64,000 bases of DNA from Thraustochytrium sp. TN22 (GCA_013306675.1 JABLUY010000061.1:1-64000), one strand, 5' to 3'; shown: positions 9,301-19,248, counted from the stretch's first letter. Translations and numbers: made by a program. Notes: a model not told the origin generated them from the letters alone.

Positions 9301-10407
9301 CAGGGCGGCGATCCTGAGGACCGAGAGGCGTACCACGATGCAGACTATGGTGGCGCAGCGCAGGGCCGAGCGCACCTGGGAGGGCGCGACGCAAAGGGCA
9401 AGATGCGTCGCGGCATTCGCGCCGCTGCGGTAAACATGGCAAAGGCGCCGCCCCGAGAATCCTCGCAAGGCAAAGGGCCAGACGAGGGCGGCACGGCCCC
9501 GGACATCGGCTCCGATGCCCTGGAGCGCGCAGAAGCGCACCTGAGGCCACGCCGAGAAAGGGCCGGGCCTGCCATGGCAAAGGCCCCGCCGCGCTGGGTG
9601 CAGAGCGAGCGCGAGGCAGTCGCGGCCGCGGACCGGCCCGCGTCGCCGGATGAGGCCGCGCTGCGCCGCGGCATGCGCCAGCTTTCCCTGCACGGGCGCG
9701 CCGCCTTCCCGGAGCCCAAGGGTCACGTGAACATGCGCTCGCAGCCTGGGCGCAAATCAAAGGAGCTGCGGCCTGACGAGCTGACCGAGATTGATGCGCA
9801 GGCGGCGCGCGACGCACCCTCGCAGAACCTGCGCGTGCTAGGCGGCGTCTTGCCGGCGGCGCCACGAGAAACGTCCTCGCCAAAGACAGCGCATGCGCGC
9901 GCAGTTGCAGAGCAGGGCAACGTGCTTGTTCTGAACCCAGACCCGACCCCGCTGCTGAAGCGCATCGGAGCCGGCGTGCGCCACATGGACGGCCAGACCG
10001 GACGCAATGACCGCCCTGGCGCGGAAGAAACCCTACATAGCGACGGGCTCGCCATGGCCTCGCCTGAACGCCCCGACATCACCGCCGCAGAGCACTACCT
10101 CGCGCGTCGCCCAACCGGCGGCGCCGTTGGCCTTGAGGCGGACGTGGCGAAGCCGGTGCTGGAGCGACGGCGCGCTGACGAACAGAGGGCAGACCGTGCC
10201 CGCAGAGAGGAGCTGCAGACCGAGGGCGAAGTGCAGAGGCTGGAGCAGCAGCGGGAACGCCTCAAGACGGTCGTCCGTCTCGCGCGCCCCGGCGGAAAAG
10301 AGAATTCCCGAGCAGCGAGACGACGCCGCGCGGGCGCCAAGTCCAAGCCCAAACTCAAGGCTGGGCACCTCATTCCCCGCGCCCAGCGAGTTTCGAACCT
10401 CGGCTAA
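6364..10407 (+). CDS. Large sperm-tail PG-rich repeat (STPGR) protein, probable axonemal/cytoskeletal
   Basis: A protein of about 1,347 residues made of spaced PG-rich repeats of the SHIPPO/STPGR type. Clear units are APGQYSP (near 80), APGLYAP (near 164), GPGSYFDSD (near 352), PGVGTYDTD (near 388), GPGAYTG (near 672) and GPGYYAVP (near 718). A KAPPRW/AKAPPR motif recurs at about 7600, 9440 and 9580. An acidic run of Asp/Glu lies at about residues 467-480. The C-terminus is basic and probably helical. Family members associate with microtubules of cilia, centrioles or basal bodies, so this gene hints at a flagellated life stage. An alternative in-frame ATG lies at 6250. The stop is only 20 bp from that of the convergent thioredoxin-fold gene. 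Confidence 0.75.
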   Translation: MSAGAEVALLLAQVEASVADLERKAAPRGPRAGQGELWVLDNVEERSPKVVRSRSQEPEPQQRYADKRPRVARQAWTTPAPGQYSPKHGLVHEAAPSVRWAAPSAAPASRRAAQPGSIAQARMARSLAASSRARRVKGGAWGTAPKSEPTARRQPPQPPQPDPAPGLYAPSFRLVERRTPAASFAPPPKASYGRAAADHTSKAATSADLSEEVDVELEPAYRAMEARVKGVTAWAAPSRAVYPSRANGKTRGQSERKSVASEPDESTLQLDVLRAWSALQPYHGTPAWVRPTTPRQRPADAPQAKIAPRKDVVVTVKRPTVRSSAFAQPTPKPKQLRVRQASEEAAAAKRGPGSYFDSDRASSFRRSAGPRICAPPSHAKSKLASATPGVGTYDTDRGLLMTWSRVPGAPNLGKAPPRWKPPRPERKSLPQESAPNEMAPLSPHSVSNASPKETKAFEGKVADGKVSSDDDEEDDEDDDVDISTLEDSSAYDSESDSGIDRHRRSRPEPMENLARQVLGSDALRPSAWPHKPFVDETEARRALILERHRQRKAAEKRGPSAALNLRHEAVEPRRSTHVVSMEAAEAARQKQGERNAAIRAKIEDRQRTRADRLLDALGVDLSDDCPNASSFRVLFSASPRGRKGFSYHEPAPLPPQALQARARREEENRGRGPGAYTGASGHMVWAQEQEQNTGFMSKAYATSSSAARSGNDNEHLGPGYYAVPASVSRFGVERVRAADLARGSGREGDTEDPLGDYDRLGDGEMPLDLDAVAAKDRMRKTAPGESGFTFSRIPSMRGPVPDGDEESAIEMANESRRNADPSAWKFKRTPGPIPMAKQPARFNSDGDGAIPAVDEDIIVHEELDTERGHAYLEKRTRAANLGAGPGRDLFTLNDAGFGDEAMPDVDGSGISPLAAAAARDLCKPRTVRHVPDFSKGGARFASARGDGPETPIYDVETGLRATKPRTKAAVVDMGRQRGHQGGDPEDREAYHDADYGGAAQGRAHLGGRDAKGKMRRGIRAAAVNMAKAPPRESSQGKGPDEGGTAPDIGSDALERAEAHLRPRRERAGPAMAKAPPRWVQSEREAVAAADRPASPDEAALRRGMRQLSLHGRAAFPEPKGHVNMRSQPGRKSKELRPDELTEIDAQAARDAPSQNLRVLGGVLPAAPRETSSPKTAHARAVAEQGNVLVLNPDPTPLLKRIGAGVRHMDGQTGRNDRPGAEETLHSDGLAMASPERPDITAAEHYLARRPTGGAVGLEADVAKPVLERRRADEQRADRARREELQTEGEVQRLEQQRERLKTVVRLARPGGKENSRAARRRRAGAKSKPKLKAGHLIPRAQRVSNLG

Positions 10408-10427
10408 TCTGAATCACGCGCGAGCAA

Positions 10428-11279
10428 TCACCCGTGACCTGTTTCTTGCTCCGTATCCTGGTCCTGCTCCTGAAGCTCCACTTGCACTAGCATGGGCATT
10501 GCCGGTGACGGCAGCTCGCACAGCATCTCGATTTCCGCCTCAAGTTCACCTGGAAAGACCCCGTCGTACCGGCCTTGCAGACTTCCGGCGGAGTCCACTA
10601 TGAAGTAGGTCTGGAAGCGGTCGCCAACATCTCGAACATTCTTGGACAGCTCCTTGAAGAGGCGCACGAGTGGCACAGCGGCGGGCCCGTCCACAATGGC
10701 GGGCCTGGTGAGCGCGAACGCGGCGTCCACCTCGTCCATGACCTCTCTCGCCGCGCGAAGCGCCCTGACCTGGTCTGCGCGCGACCGCTTGCGCCACGCT
10801 GGTCCACGTTGGTCCACTTGGAGCACCACCACGAGCAGGCGTTCGCCGAAACTCTCCTGCAGCTCGCTCAACTCCTGTACGTGCAGACCCACTTCCTCGT
10901 CCTCGGTGCTGGAGCGCAGCACGTCAAGACCGCAGCAGCCGAGGAGAACCACGCGACCGTGCAGCTCACGCAGGTCTAGGCGTTCAGGCATGCGGACGTT
11001 GGTGCTGCCGCCTCGTCTACGTACGAGCGCGAGCAGCGGGCGCAACGCAACCGCCAGCCCATTGGCGAGCTGGTCACGGACCTCGCGCGCTTCCTCCCGC
11101 ATGCGCGGCTGGACGCCCTCGTCATCGACCTCCACCGCTTCTCCCTCCTTGGCCGCACCATCTGACTGCGCTAGGGTTGGCGACGGTGCTGACTGGCCTC
11201 GCTCCGCCTCCTCTTGCTGCGGCGCTGGCGAGACCTTGTCGCCGTCGCCGTTGTCGCCGGGCGCCGGCTCGTTGCTCAT
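10428..11279 (-). CDS. Thioredoxin-fold (redoxin/GPx-like) protein, divergent
   Basis: A 283-residue protein. The first 70 residues are acidic and low-complexity. The core reads LRELHGRVVLLGCCGLDVL, followed by a helix and LLVVVLQVDQ. Near the C-terminus FIVDSAGSLQGRYDGV precedes a last helix. This order (strand, Cys turn, helix, strand, then an IVD-x-x-G-x-L-x-x-R-Y strand pair) matches thioredoxin-like redoxins and glutathione peroxidases. The adjacent cysteines at the expected active-site turn are unusual, since GPx and SCO/TlpA proteins have CxxT/U or CxxC there, so peroxidase activity is uncertain. The C-terminus is glutamine/glutamate-rich. No targeting signal is obvious. Fold assignment is moderate; substrate unknown. 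Confidence 0.6.
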   Translation of the reverse strand: MSNEPAPGDNGDGDKVSPAPQQEEAERGQSAPSPTLAQSDGAAKEGEAVEVDDEGVQPRMREEAREVRDQLANGLAVALRPLLALVRRRGGSTNVRMPERLDLRELHGRVVLLGCCGLDVLRSSTEDEEVGLHVQELSELQESFGERLLVVVLQVDQRGPAWRKRSRADQVRALRAAREVMDEVDAAFALTRPAIVDGPAAVPLVRLFKELSKNVRDVGDRFQTYFIVDSAGSLQGRYDGVFPGELEAEIEMLCELPSPAMPMLVQVELQEQDQDTEQETGHG

Positions 11280-11650
11280 GGTGGTCCCAGCGCCGCGGCT
11301 GCGCGGCGCGCGGTCGCCAGCGAGGGTCGAGGGCTGCTCCCGGTCGCGCGCACGACACTCCGCGCGCCCGCGCCGCGCCGCTCCGCTCCGCGCGGCGGCG
11401 GGCGTTGGCAGAGCGCGACTGCACGCCGCTCGGACCCTGCTTCGGGCCGAGGCTGCGAGGCCGGCCGCAACGGGTCTCTGCGCAGCGCGATTTTTCCCAC
11501 CGTGTCAGTCACTGCACAGGCCGCGAGGGAGACCAGACTCCGTCGTGAGCAATGGCGTCAGCGCCGGCAGGCGACAGGCAGGAAGGCCTAGTAGTCAGGT
11601 CCAGGCCAAGGCCAAGCAGAGAGCACGGACATTGTTTTAAAAAGGTCTGT
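11280..11650. other. Intergenic region
   Basis: 371 bp of GC-rich sequence upstream of the thioredoxin-fold gene and downstream of the RBR ligase. Both genes are on the minus strand. No gene or distinct motif was seen. Confidence 0.6.
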
Positions 11651-14600
11651 TCAGGCCAGCGTCGGGCTGGCAGGGCAAAGTACAGGCATGGGCGGCGAGA
11701 CTACATGGAGGACGCGGAGCGGGTCGCCACCCGGCACCGGCGCGAGATCACATGCATCGAGACGGACGCAGAGCTGCAAGGCGCGGCCGGCAAGACTGGG
11801 ATCCAGGTCCTGCAGCGGCGGCACGTGTATGGTGCAGACGCCGACGTCGGGGACGTCGCTCACGGCGCGAAAAACTATGGTGCCGCGGTCGTAGAGGAGA
11901 AGCGCGACGCGCACACAGTGGAAGCGCGGCGCCCCGACGCAGCGCGTCTCCCACCATATCTCGAGCGCGGTGGGCGCGTCCAACTTCAGCGCTTGGGCTG
12001 CCAGGCGGTGCGGATCGCGGCGCACCGGCTTGAGCAGGGTTAGACAGCGCGTTGCGGAGCCTGACATGCCGGTTTCCTCCGGCAGACAGGCGGACACGAA
12101 GGGCGGCGGTGGCATAAGGCCGTGCGCCACGGTGGCTCCAAACTGGATGCGGCTTAGCTCAAGGGTAGTTCGCGGGGAGAAGGGCGGTAATACAAATGCC
12201 GACCTCGGCGGGACGGCGATACCCGCAGGGGGCGGCGGCGGCGGGCTGGGGCCGACGCGCTCCGGGACGCGCGGCGAGTCCAGGGATACCATCGAGTCTG
12301 CGTCATCTCCTCGGACTTCCCGGTCATATCCGGCTGGCGATGGTTCCAACGACACGTCCTGGACCTGGTCCTGGTCCTGGTCCCGGTTCTGTTGCTGCTG
12401 ATTCTGTTGCTGCCGATTCTGCTGCTGGTTCTGCTGCTGCGGCGGCGGCAGCGGCGGTGGCGGCGGCTGCGGCGACGACAACGGCGAGTGCGACGTGATG
12501 CTTTCGGTCTCGACCGAGGCAGCGGCAAACGCGTCCGCGTCCATGAGCCGCAGAGGACCTGGAGCTGGGCTCACGGACCGCGGCGGACTTTCAACGCCAG
12601 CATTGACGCGGCGCGAATCACACATCACGCAGCGTCGCGAATCCTCGTTACCATTCCAGAAGGTGCAGTGCGTGCAGGCCCAGCCCTCTGGCTCGGAGAG
12701 GTCACTAGCGAGCGAGCCAGTGCGACCACGGTGGCGCGATGCGTCGTGCGTCCCGGAGACCTGGCTCCGGAAGGCCCTGGGGGAGCTGAAGAGGACAGCG
12801 TTGCGGCGACGGCGGGGGATGCCCTCCGCGGCTGGCACAAGCCGCTGGTTCTGCTTGGAGATCTCCGCATAGCTTTGCAGGTGCGAGCAGGGCTTGCAGA
12901 TGACGCTGTTGCAAGAGACGCAGAGGCCAGGCGCGCCGCGGATCTGTTTGCAACATGAGTCGCACTCAAAAATGCCTGCGCGGCCCTCGTCGAAGATGAG
13001 CGCGTGGCCCATCCCACAGCGGAAGCGACCCGTCGTCGCAGCCTTCGCCTGCGGGTCGACATCCTCGGTGTGGTCCTCCTCGTCATCGAGCACCTCGCGC
13101 AGCGCCGCCTCTTCGACCTCCTCCGCGGTCGCCGAGATGGGGCGACGGCCCTCGAGCACCTCGCGATCGCACTCTGGGCAGACGAGGTCAATGCGTCCAA
13201 CGATGTCGTCGGCTCCGGCGGCATCCGTCTGCATGAAGCGGCTGAAGACTGCGCTGCTGCCGCTGAGCAGGCTCCCGGACGCCATGCTGGAAGCCGACGA
13301 GTCGCAGCGGCAAGGGCTCTCGTAGCGGTCCGCGAGAGAAATGCTGGCACTGCAGCCCACGCACCGTCGCACCTGCTGGAAGAGCGCGAGCCGGCAGCGC
13401 GCAAAGAGGTTTGTCACAGCGGGGCTTGAACACGTGCGGCAGGTGCCCTCGTTGCTCTCGTTCTGCCAGCCGCACAAAGAGCACATCCAGCGGCGCTCGC
13501 CCCGAGCGGGTTCGAAGCGGACGAGCCTCTCATTGGCCGCGTTGTGGTGGTCCGCGGGCGGCCCCGTGGAGCCTCTGCCGAGCTGCTGAGGCTTCGCCAG
13601 ACTGCCGAAGGCGGCGTTGAGCTCGTCGGCCAGGGTGTCCACCTCACCCAGGCGGTCGAGCGCCTGGCACATGAGGCTGGCCAGCTCGCGCTCGACCGGT
13701 TCGATGGCGCGCGCGAACTCCATGGCCTGCGCTGTGCGGCCCGATCGATCGCCGGCCATACTCCAGCGCAGTTTCGAGATGCCGTGTGGGCGCAACTCAA
13801 AGAGGTGGAGTCCGGCAGCGGGCGCCTCCACGGCGTGCTGCAGGCGCTCTGTGACCTGGGCGAGAGCACCGACTTTGGCGAGGAAGAGCGCGCGGTGCGG
13901 ACCGTCGATGAGAACGGGCTGCGGCCCAGGGAGCGCAGCCTCCTGCACGCCATGGACCCATACGCTGGAGGTCTGTGGATGAGTCAGGAAGTAACCAACG
14001 ACTGCGGCCCACTTGAGCGCCATGCGGCAGTCGCAGACGACGCGCATCGTGCGGCGCAGGAAGCGCACCAGGGTACGCTGCGTGGGCAGAAGCATGCGGG
14101 ACTCAAGCACCTGAGAGAGGTCTTCGCATAGCTTGGCGGTGCTGGCGGCGACCGCGTCGTGGCGGTCGTACTGCTCCAGTACATGGCCTACGCGCTTGCG
14201 CAGGTCGCGTGCCTTGCGATAGGCGGTCTCCTGTGCAGCGAAACGCGCGCGCTCCTGAAGAGCGCGCGTGCGCGCAGAGGAGAAGTCCTTCTCCATGGCG
14301 GCCTGCGCCTTGCGCTGGAGGTCGGCAATCTCGTCGGGGCGCTCCTCGCTCAAGTTGCAGCGGAAGAATCCGCCGGTCGCAGCGCCGTGTTTGGACCAGG
14401 GCCCGAGGCAGACCCAGCAGAACTCGTGGGTGCAGGAGGAGCAGTTCATATGGTTGCAACCTTGCATCTTCTCGATGGGCACCTTGCACTTTGGACACGG
14501 CCGCGCGTTGTCGAGGATCCAGCGCTTGGCCATGACCTGCTCCTGCTCCTTGCGCGGCGCGGCCTTGACCTTGAGGGCATCTTCCGCCTCCAGGACTACC

Positions 14601-16386
14601 TGTTGCCACACGTCGACCTGCTTGCAGGTGGCTGGCGCATGCGGTTCGCCGCCGCAGTCGAAACAGAAGGCGTGGCTGCAGGAGCAACGAACGGTGCGAG
14701 CCCGCGCGCCGGGCGTTGACTGTGCCGCGGAGCCAGCGTTGATCACCGGCCGGCTCTTTTCGACTCTCTCGGTCTTTTCCTCGTTCATCTCGGACTCCTC
14801 GTCATCCATGGCGGCCGTCGTCCACTCGACAGCGTTCCCGCATCCCGAGCGCGGACACCATCGCACATCCTTGCACGTGTCCACAAAGGAGGCCGCGTAG
14901 AGCTCGTCAAATCGCGCGCGCAGCGACGGCGTGCGTGCGTGCGCACGCAGGAAGCCGGGCGTTGCCCTCACGGAGCATGAAGGCGCCATGCAGGCGGTTG
15001 AGAGCACCGCGATGCCGTCATTGATGCGGCTCGCAATGTAGCCCTCCCAGCAGGACGCACAGAAGGCGTGGCCGCATTGCAGCGCGGCCTCGGCGTCCAG
15101 CGCAATGTCCTCGAAACAGACCTGGCACATCGCCGTGGCGTCTTCGACATTAATAGCGTCCGCGACTTTGGACTCGAGCTCCTCGTCGTTCTCCGTCTGC
15201 GCGTGCATAATCTCAGCCTTTCTCTTTGCGCCCATTGCCCCAGCATAGCCGCTGGAACCCGCTTGCTGATCGTGCTGTTGAACTTGGTGCTGGTGCTGCT
15301 GGTGCTGCTGGTGCTGGTGTTGATTTCGCGCCTTGCCCTCGTTGGTAACGGCGTACATGGCGCGGTGCAGGTCCCAGTCGTGATCGCGGAGGACCTGTTC
15401 CGCGGTGGCGGGGCTGGCAGCGACCTCGAGGTCGTCCTGCGTACGCTCTAGGTAGGCCACGAAGCAGTCGACGAGGTCCTGCCGGCGCGCCGCGATACGG
15501 TCCGCGCCGCCGTGCACGAGGCAATCGCCAAGCTCAAGGCGGCTCTGCATGGCATGCAGAACCGCCGCCGCGGGGCCCCGCATGTTGGGGTCATCCTCCT
15601 GGAGCCTGTGCGACGCGGCAGGCGCGGGTGCGGTGGCACTGCCGGGCACGGTGGCTCTCTGGTGCACCTTGCGGAGGCTCTTGCGCCGCGCGGCGCTGCC
15701 GGCGGGCGACTTGGGCTGCGCGCTGGGCTCGCGCCGACGAAGGCCGAGCAGGCGCAGCAGGCCAGTAGACTTGGTTGCGCCGCTGCCGCTGGAGCTGCTG
15801 TTGGTGCTGCGCGCCGGCTTGTCGGTGTCGATGGCCAAGGCCTCGGAGCGGCCGCTGCAGTGACGCGGGGCCCGAAATGCCGTGAACGAGGTGGCGGCAC
15901 GCGACTCGAAGCTGCGCAGGGCGCTGACCCAGAGGTCGCGCTCCTCGGCGGTGGCACAGCGGAGTCGCACAAGCACCAGGCCTCGATAGCGCTGCACAGA
16001 GAGTGTCCATTCGTAGGTGGTCTCGAGCGGCGAAGGCATGACGATCTCGCCCGGTCGGCGCCGGATGGACGCGGACAGCGCGACGCTGACGCTCAGCGTG
16101 GGCTCCGATAGATCGAAGTGCATTTCGCTGTGCACCTTGCGCCACGAGGCGCTGTCGCGCGCGATGCGCGCCATGAGCTGCTCGTTGTCCGCGTAGGCGG
16201 TGGGAAAGACCGCCAAAACGTTGCCGTGCAGCACGAGCAGTCGGTTCTGCCAGACGGCGCTGCGCCTGCCAGAGAACTTCATCACCTGCATGACACCCGC
16301 CTTGGCGGGCGCGCTGCTCGCCATCATGTGATGCAGCGAGATGCTCTTGGGCAGCCTCCGCACGCGCGCCATGCGCGTCGTCTTCG

Positions 16387-16417
<31 letters not shown>

Positions 16418-16489
16418 TTGTCGCTGCTGCTGCTGCTCGCCTGCCCCCTCCCCGTCCCCCGTCATGAGCCCCTGCTCCTGCTCCATCAT
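11651..16489 (-). CDS. PH-domain Ariadne-type RBR E3 ubiquitin ligase with RanBP2 zinc fingers
   Basis: A 1,612-residue protein. A polyglutamine tract (18-34) precedes a PH-like domain (about 66-197; WQNRLLVLHGNVLAVF to WVSALRSF). A UBA-like segment lies near 330-385 (LRDHDWDLHRAM). RING1 starts CQVCFEDI (455-505), then an IBR with an acidic insert (about 540-625), then RING2 at 665-694, in which C678 of QGCNHM is the ubiquitin-accepting cysteine. An Ariadne helical domain follows (LVRFLRRTMRVVCDCR, about 800). RanBP2-type fingers lie near 1000 (WMCSLCGWQNE) and 1268 (WACTHCTFWNG), with a C1/DC1-like zinc segment between them (about 1160-1200). A Gln/Asn-rich stretch lies near 1375. RBR ligases form a thioester on RING2 before transfer. 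The PH and ZnF additions suggest membrane lipid and ubiquitin binding (inference). Confidence 0.92.
16388..16437. repeat. CAG/CTG repeat encoding polyglutamine
   Basis: About 16 CTG-type triplets on the plus strand (CAG in the coding strand) give the N-terminal polyglutamine of the RBR ligase. Some interruptions are present. Likely length-variable. Confidence 0.9.
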
Positions 16490-17409
16490 CTTCGCCTTTC
16501 GCGCGGCGGGCCGAGCTCGAGCGCGATTCTGGCAATCCCTTCTGCGTCACCTGCGCAGAGCAGAGCAGACCAGACCAGACCAGGGCCGGGCAGAGCAGAA
16601 CACAGCACAGCAGAGCAGCGTGGCGCCCGTCGCCGCGCCCGCCGCCCTGCCCCACGGCCTTGCTCGCCTTGTTGCGTCGGCCGGCCTCGGCTGTCCGCCT
16701 GCGCGCGCTGCCGCTCTGCCGCTTGCTTGCAGAGCCGTGCTCTGCCTGCCCGGACAGTGGACACCGAGAACGGCACCCCTGCGCTGCGCAGCGCCGCCGA
16801 CTGCGGACTGCCGCTGCGTCGGGCTCGGCTCGGCTCGGCTCGGCTCGGCTCGAGGCGACGGCGGGGCCGCCGGGCCCGTGCCACGCGGTCACGGTCGGGC
16901 CTGCCCTCCCGCCTGCCGCCCGCCCGGCGGCCGCGGCGCGTCGAGGGCTTCGAGCGGGATGCTGCAGCGGGACGACGATGCGACGGGGCGCCACGAGGCC
17001 CGGGCCCCAGGAGCTCACGCTCGCTGGCCAGCCACAGCTGGCGAGCCAGATGGATAGCTGGGACAGGCGCCGCGGCGCAGGAGGCCAGACTCGAGGCTGT
17101 CGATCGGGCTGGCTGGACGGATGGGATGACTCGGGATGGAGCGCGGAGCTGCCGAGGGGGAGGTCGGCGCCGAGCTCGAGCAGCTTGCGAGCCCCTCCCT
17201 GCTTGGCTGAGCTGAGGGGCGGCTCGCCACCGGTAGTTCACTGCTCGGCGGCGGCGCGCGGTGTAGCTAGCTAGCTAGCTAGCTAGTCAACGGTTTCAAC
17301 GTCGCGGAGGCGATGGAGGAGCTGAGCGTGAGGAGGAGCAAAGCACGGCCAAGGCTAGAGTGGAGATCAAGGGACGAGAGGAGGCGTGAGTGAGTGAACG
17401 TGTTCATTG
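16490..17409. other. Intergenic region upstream of RBR ligase
   Basis: 920 bp without a supported gene. It contains six copies of GGCTC (16821-16852), an AGACC-rich stretch near 16560, and a TAGC array at 17264-17286. Long frames here on both strands are compositionally biased and not credible. Confidence 0.6.
17264..17286. repeat. (TAGC)n tetranucleotide array
   Basis: Nearly six perfect TAGC copies, self-complementary as CTAGCTAG. It lies about 125 bp beyond the stop codon of the minus-strand 2OG-oxygenase gene. Confidence 0.95.
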
Positions 17410-19248
17410 TCAGACCGAAGGGTCGCCGAGAAGACGCGCGCGAAAGTCGGCGTGCTCGTGGATGAAGAAGTGCTGGTCGAGGCTGGGCGGGAAGGCGAAG
17501 CGCGGCGCGGAGGCCGGCGGCGGCACGGCCTCCCACGCCGTGGACGTGGCGTGCACAGGGAGGAACTGTGCCTCCGCCTCGGGGTCGTTCCGCTGTGCAG
17601 GCGTCCCTAGTTCCTGCGGTGGGTGCCGCGGCGCCTGGCGCTCCTCCTCCTCGTGCTCCTCCTGGAGGTGACTGAGCGCGAGGACGGAGGGCCAATCGGC
17701 GCCGCGGGAAGCGCGAGGAAACGGCGAGCACGGGCCAAGACGACGGCGCTTGCCGATCTTGCTCACGTCGCGGTCCCAGAAGCCGACCAGGAGCGTGAGG
17801 CGGTGCGGCTCGGAGGCGGGGGCGCGCAGCTTGGACTCGCTGTGCCGCGTGCGCTTGGCGGGCTGCGGCGCGCGGCCAGGCAGCACGCCGTGCAGGCGGT
17901 CGCCCGGGAAGGTGAGGAAGGCGCCGTTGACCGGGTTGGCCACGAAGGCGCGCTGCGCCGGCCCGGTGTCCGCGACGCGCTGGTCCAGGACAACCGTGGG
18001 ACCAGCGCCCGCGGTGTCGCCATTCAGGTAAAGCACGGAACTGGTCGCCGGGTGCAGGATGGTGTCGCCCTCGCTGCCGAGCGAGTTCTCCTCTGTGTCA
18101 AAATGGAACTGGTGGCCGAGGTTTCGCCCGCTGGGCCGCGAGTGCGCCCACCATTCGGCGCCCACGATCGCGTCCTTGTTGGGCACGTGCTCCAGGAGCT
18201 GCAGCACGGCGAGCTCCACCAGGTTGCTTGGCTTGCGCGAGACGTCGTACCAGAACGAAAAGTATGCGCCCTCGCTGTAGTTGGTGCCATCCCAAAAGGG
18301 CGACGAGGGCCGCAGCGCCGTTTGAAGCGCTTCAAACAGGTTCGGGCGCAGCACCGGCCGCACGAGCTGCACCGGGCACGAGCTGTCCGTAGCGGCGGGT
18401 GCGGACGCGGGCCGGCCGACGCACTCCCAGAGCGCTGGCGCGAGACGCCACTTGGCTGGGTACATTTGCACGTATGGCATGGCCTTGTCGTAGCGGCCCC
18501 ACTGGTGGTGGAGAAGCGCCAGCAGGTAGGCTGCCTGCTCCGCGCACTTGAAGGCCGGTGCGTCGACCCATGCGTCGACCCAGGAGCCGCCATTTTCCTC
18601 TTTTCCTTCCTCGTCCTCGTTCTTGTCCTCGTCCTCGTCCTCGTTCTCGTCCTCGTTCTCGTCCTCATTCTCGTCCTCGCCGTCGCCCTCACCCTCGCCC
18701 TCGTCCTCGCCATCTTGCTTGTTGGTGGTGGCCGCCTTGCTGGCACATCGCTGCTCGATAAGCGGGCGCAGACGCGCCTCATGCTCGACGATGGCCTCAT
18801 AGAGGGCCACGGCACGGTCCGCGCTGCCGTGCTCTCGCTCGAGGTTGCCCAGGTTGAGGCGCGCCATGGCGCCGCTGGGCCACCATTCCAGACTGCGCTG
18901 GAACCAGGTCCTTGCCTCCTCGTACTCGCCTTCGTCCAGGAAGAGCCCGCCGGCGCAGTTGGCCGCGGTCGCCGCAATCACTGCGAGCGGCGGCTCGTCC
19001 AGCGCCGCGAGATCCTCATACGCGAGGCCGTCCGCCTCAGCCCCGCCCCGCTCCCGGTCTGCGTCCTCGCCCTCCTCCTCCTCCTCCTCCTCCTCCTCCT
19101 TCACCACCTTCTCCTTGCGTCCGCGCGAGTCCCGCTCCGCGGCGGCAAGCCGCACGAGCTCCTCGTACAGCGCGAAGGCCTCGTCCAGCTCGCCGGCGTC
19201 CTCGTGCGCCTGCGCCGCGGTGAACAGCTCGTAGGCCTGGTCGCCCAT
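17410..19248 (-). CDS. TPR-containing 2-oxoglutarate/Fe(II)-dependent dioxygenase
   Basis: A 612-residue protein. The N-terminal half has TPR-like helical pairs (YELFTAAQAHEDAGELDEAFALYEEL and NLGNLEREHGSADRAVALYEAI, each given in part). An acidic Glu/Asp/Asn tract lies at about 176-218. The C-terminal half has the double-stranded beta-helix signature: H381-x-D383 in HFDTEE, a distal His near 452 in GDRLHGVLPG, and the 2-oxoglutarate Arg in RLTLLVGFWD. LYLNGDTAGAGPTVVL is typical of prolyl-4-hydroxylase-like oxygenases. All three iron ligands appear intact, so catalysis is expected. The substrate is unknown; hydroxylation of protein side chains is the usual role for TPR-linked members. No signal peptide is seen. 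It is transcribed divergently from the IDO gene. Confidence 0.78.
   Translation of the reverse strand: MGDQAYELFTAAQAHEDAGELDEAFALYEELVRLAAAERDSRGRKEKVVKEEEEEEEEEGEDADRERGGAEADGLAYEDLAALDEPPLAVIAATAANCAGGLFLDEGEYEEARTWFQRSLEWWPSGAMARLNLGNLEREHGSADRAVALYEAIVEHEARLRPLIEQRCASKAATTNKQDGEDEGEGEGDGEDENEDENEDENEDEDEDKNEDEEGKEENGGSWVDAWVDAPAFKCAEQAAYLLALLHHQWGRYDKAMPYVQMYPAKWRLAPALWECVGRPASAPAATDSSCPVQLVRPVLRPNLFEALQTALRPSSPFWDGTNYSEGAYFSFWYDVSRKPSNLVELAVLQLLEHVPNKDAIVGAEWWAHSRPSGRNLGHQFHFDTEENSLGSEGDTILHPATSSVLYLNGDTAGAGPTVVLDQRVADTGPAQRAFVANPVNGAFLTFPGDRLHGVLPGRAPQPAKRTRHSESKLRAPASEPHRLTLLVGFWDRDVSKIGKRRRLGPCSPFPRASRGADWPSVLALSHLQEEHEEEERQAPRHPPQELGTPAQRNDPEAEAQFLPVHATSTAWEAVPPPASAPRFAFPPSLDQHFFIHEHADFRARLLGDPSV

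Noticed and set aside
8488-9726. Minus-strand frame of 412 codons opposite the PG-repeat gene
   Set aside because: Arg/Ala/Gly-rich translation without any recognisable motif; antisense shadow.
16821-16852. GGCTC repeat as a possible regulatory element
   Set aside because: Plain simple-sequence repeat in GC-rich leader; no sign of more.
15591-17018. Minus-strand frame of 475 codons overlapping the RBR gene start
   Set aside because: Shadow of the RBR frame extended into GC-rich leader; Arg/Ala/Gln composition.
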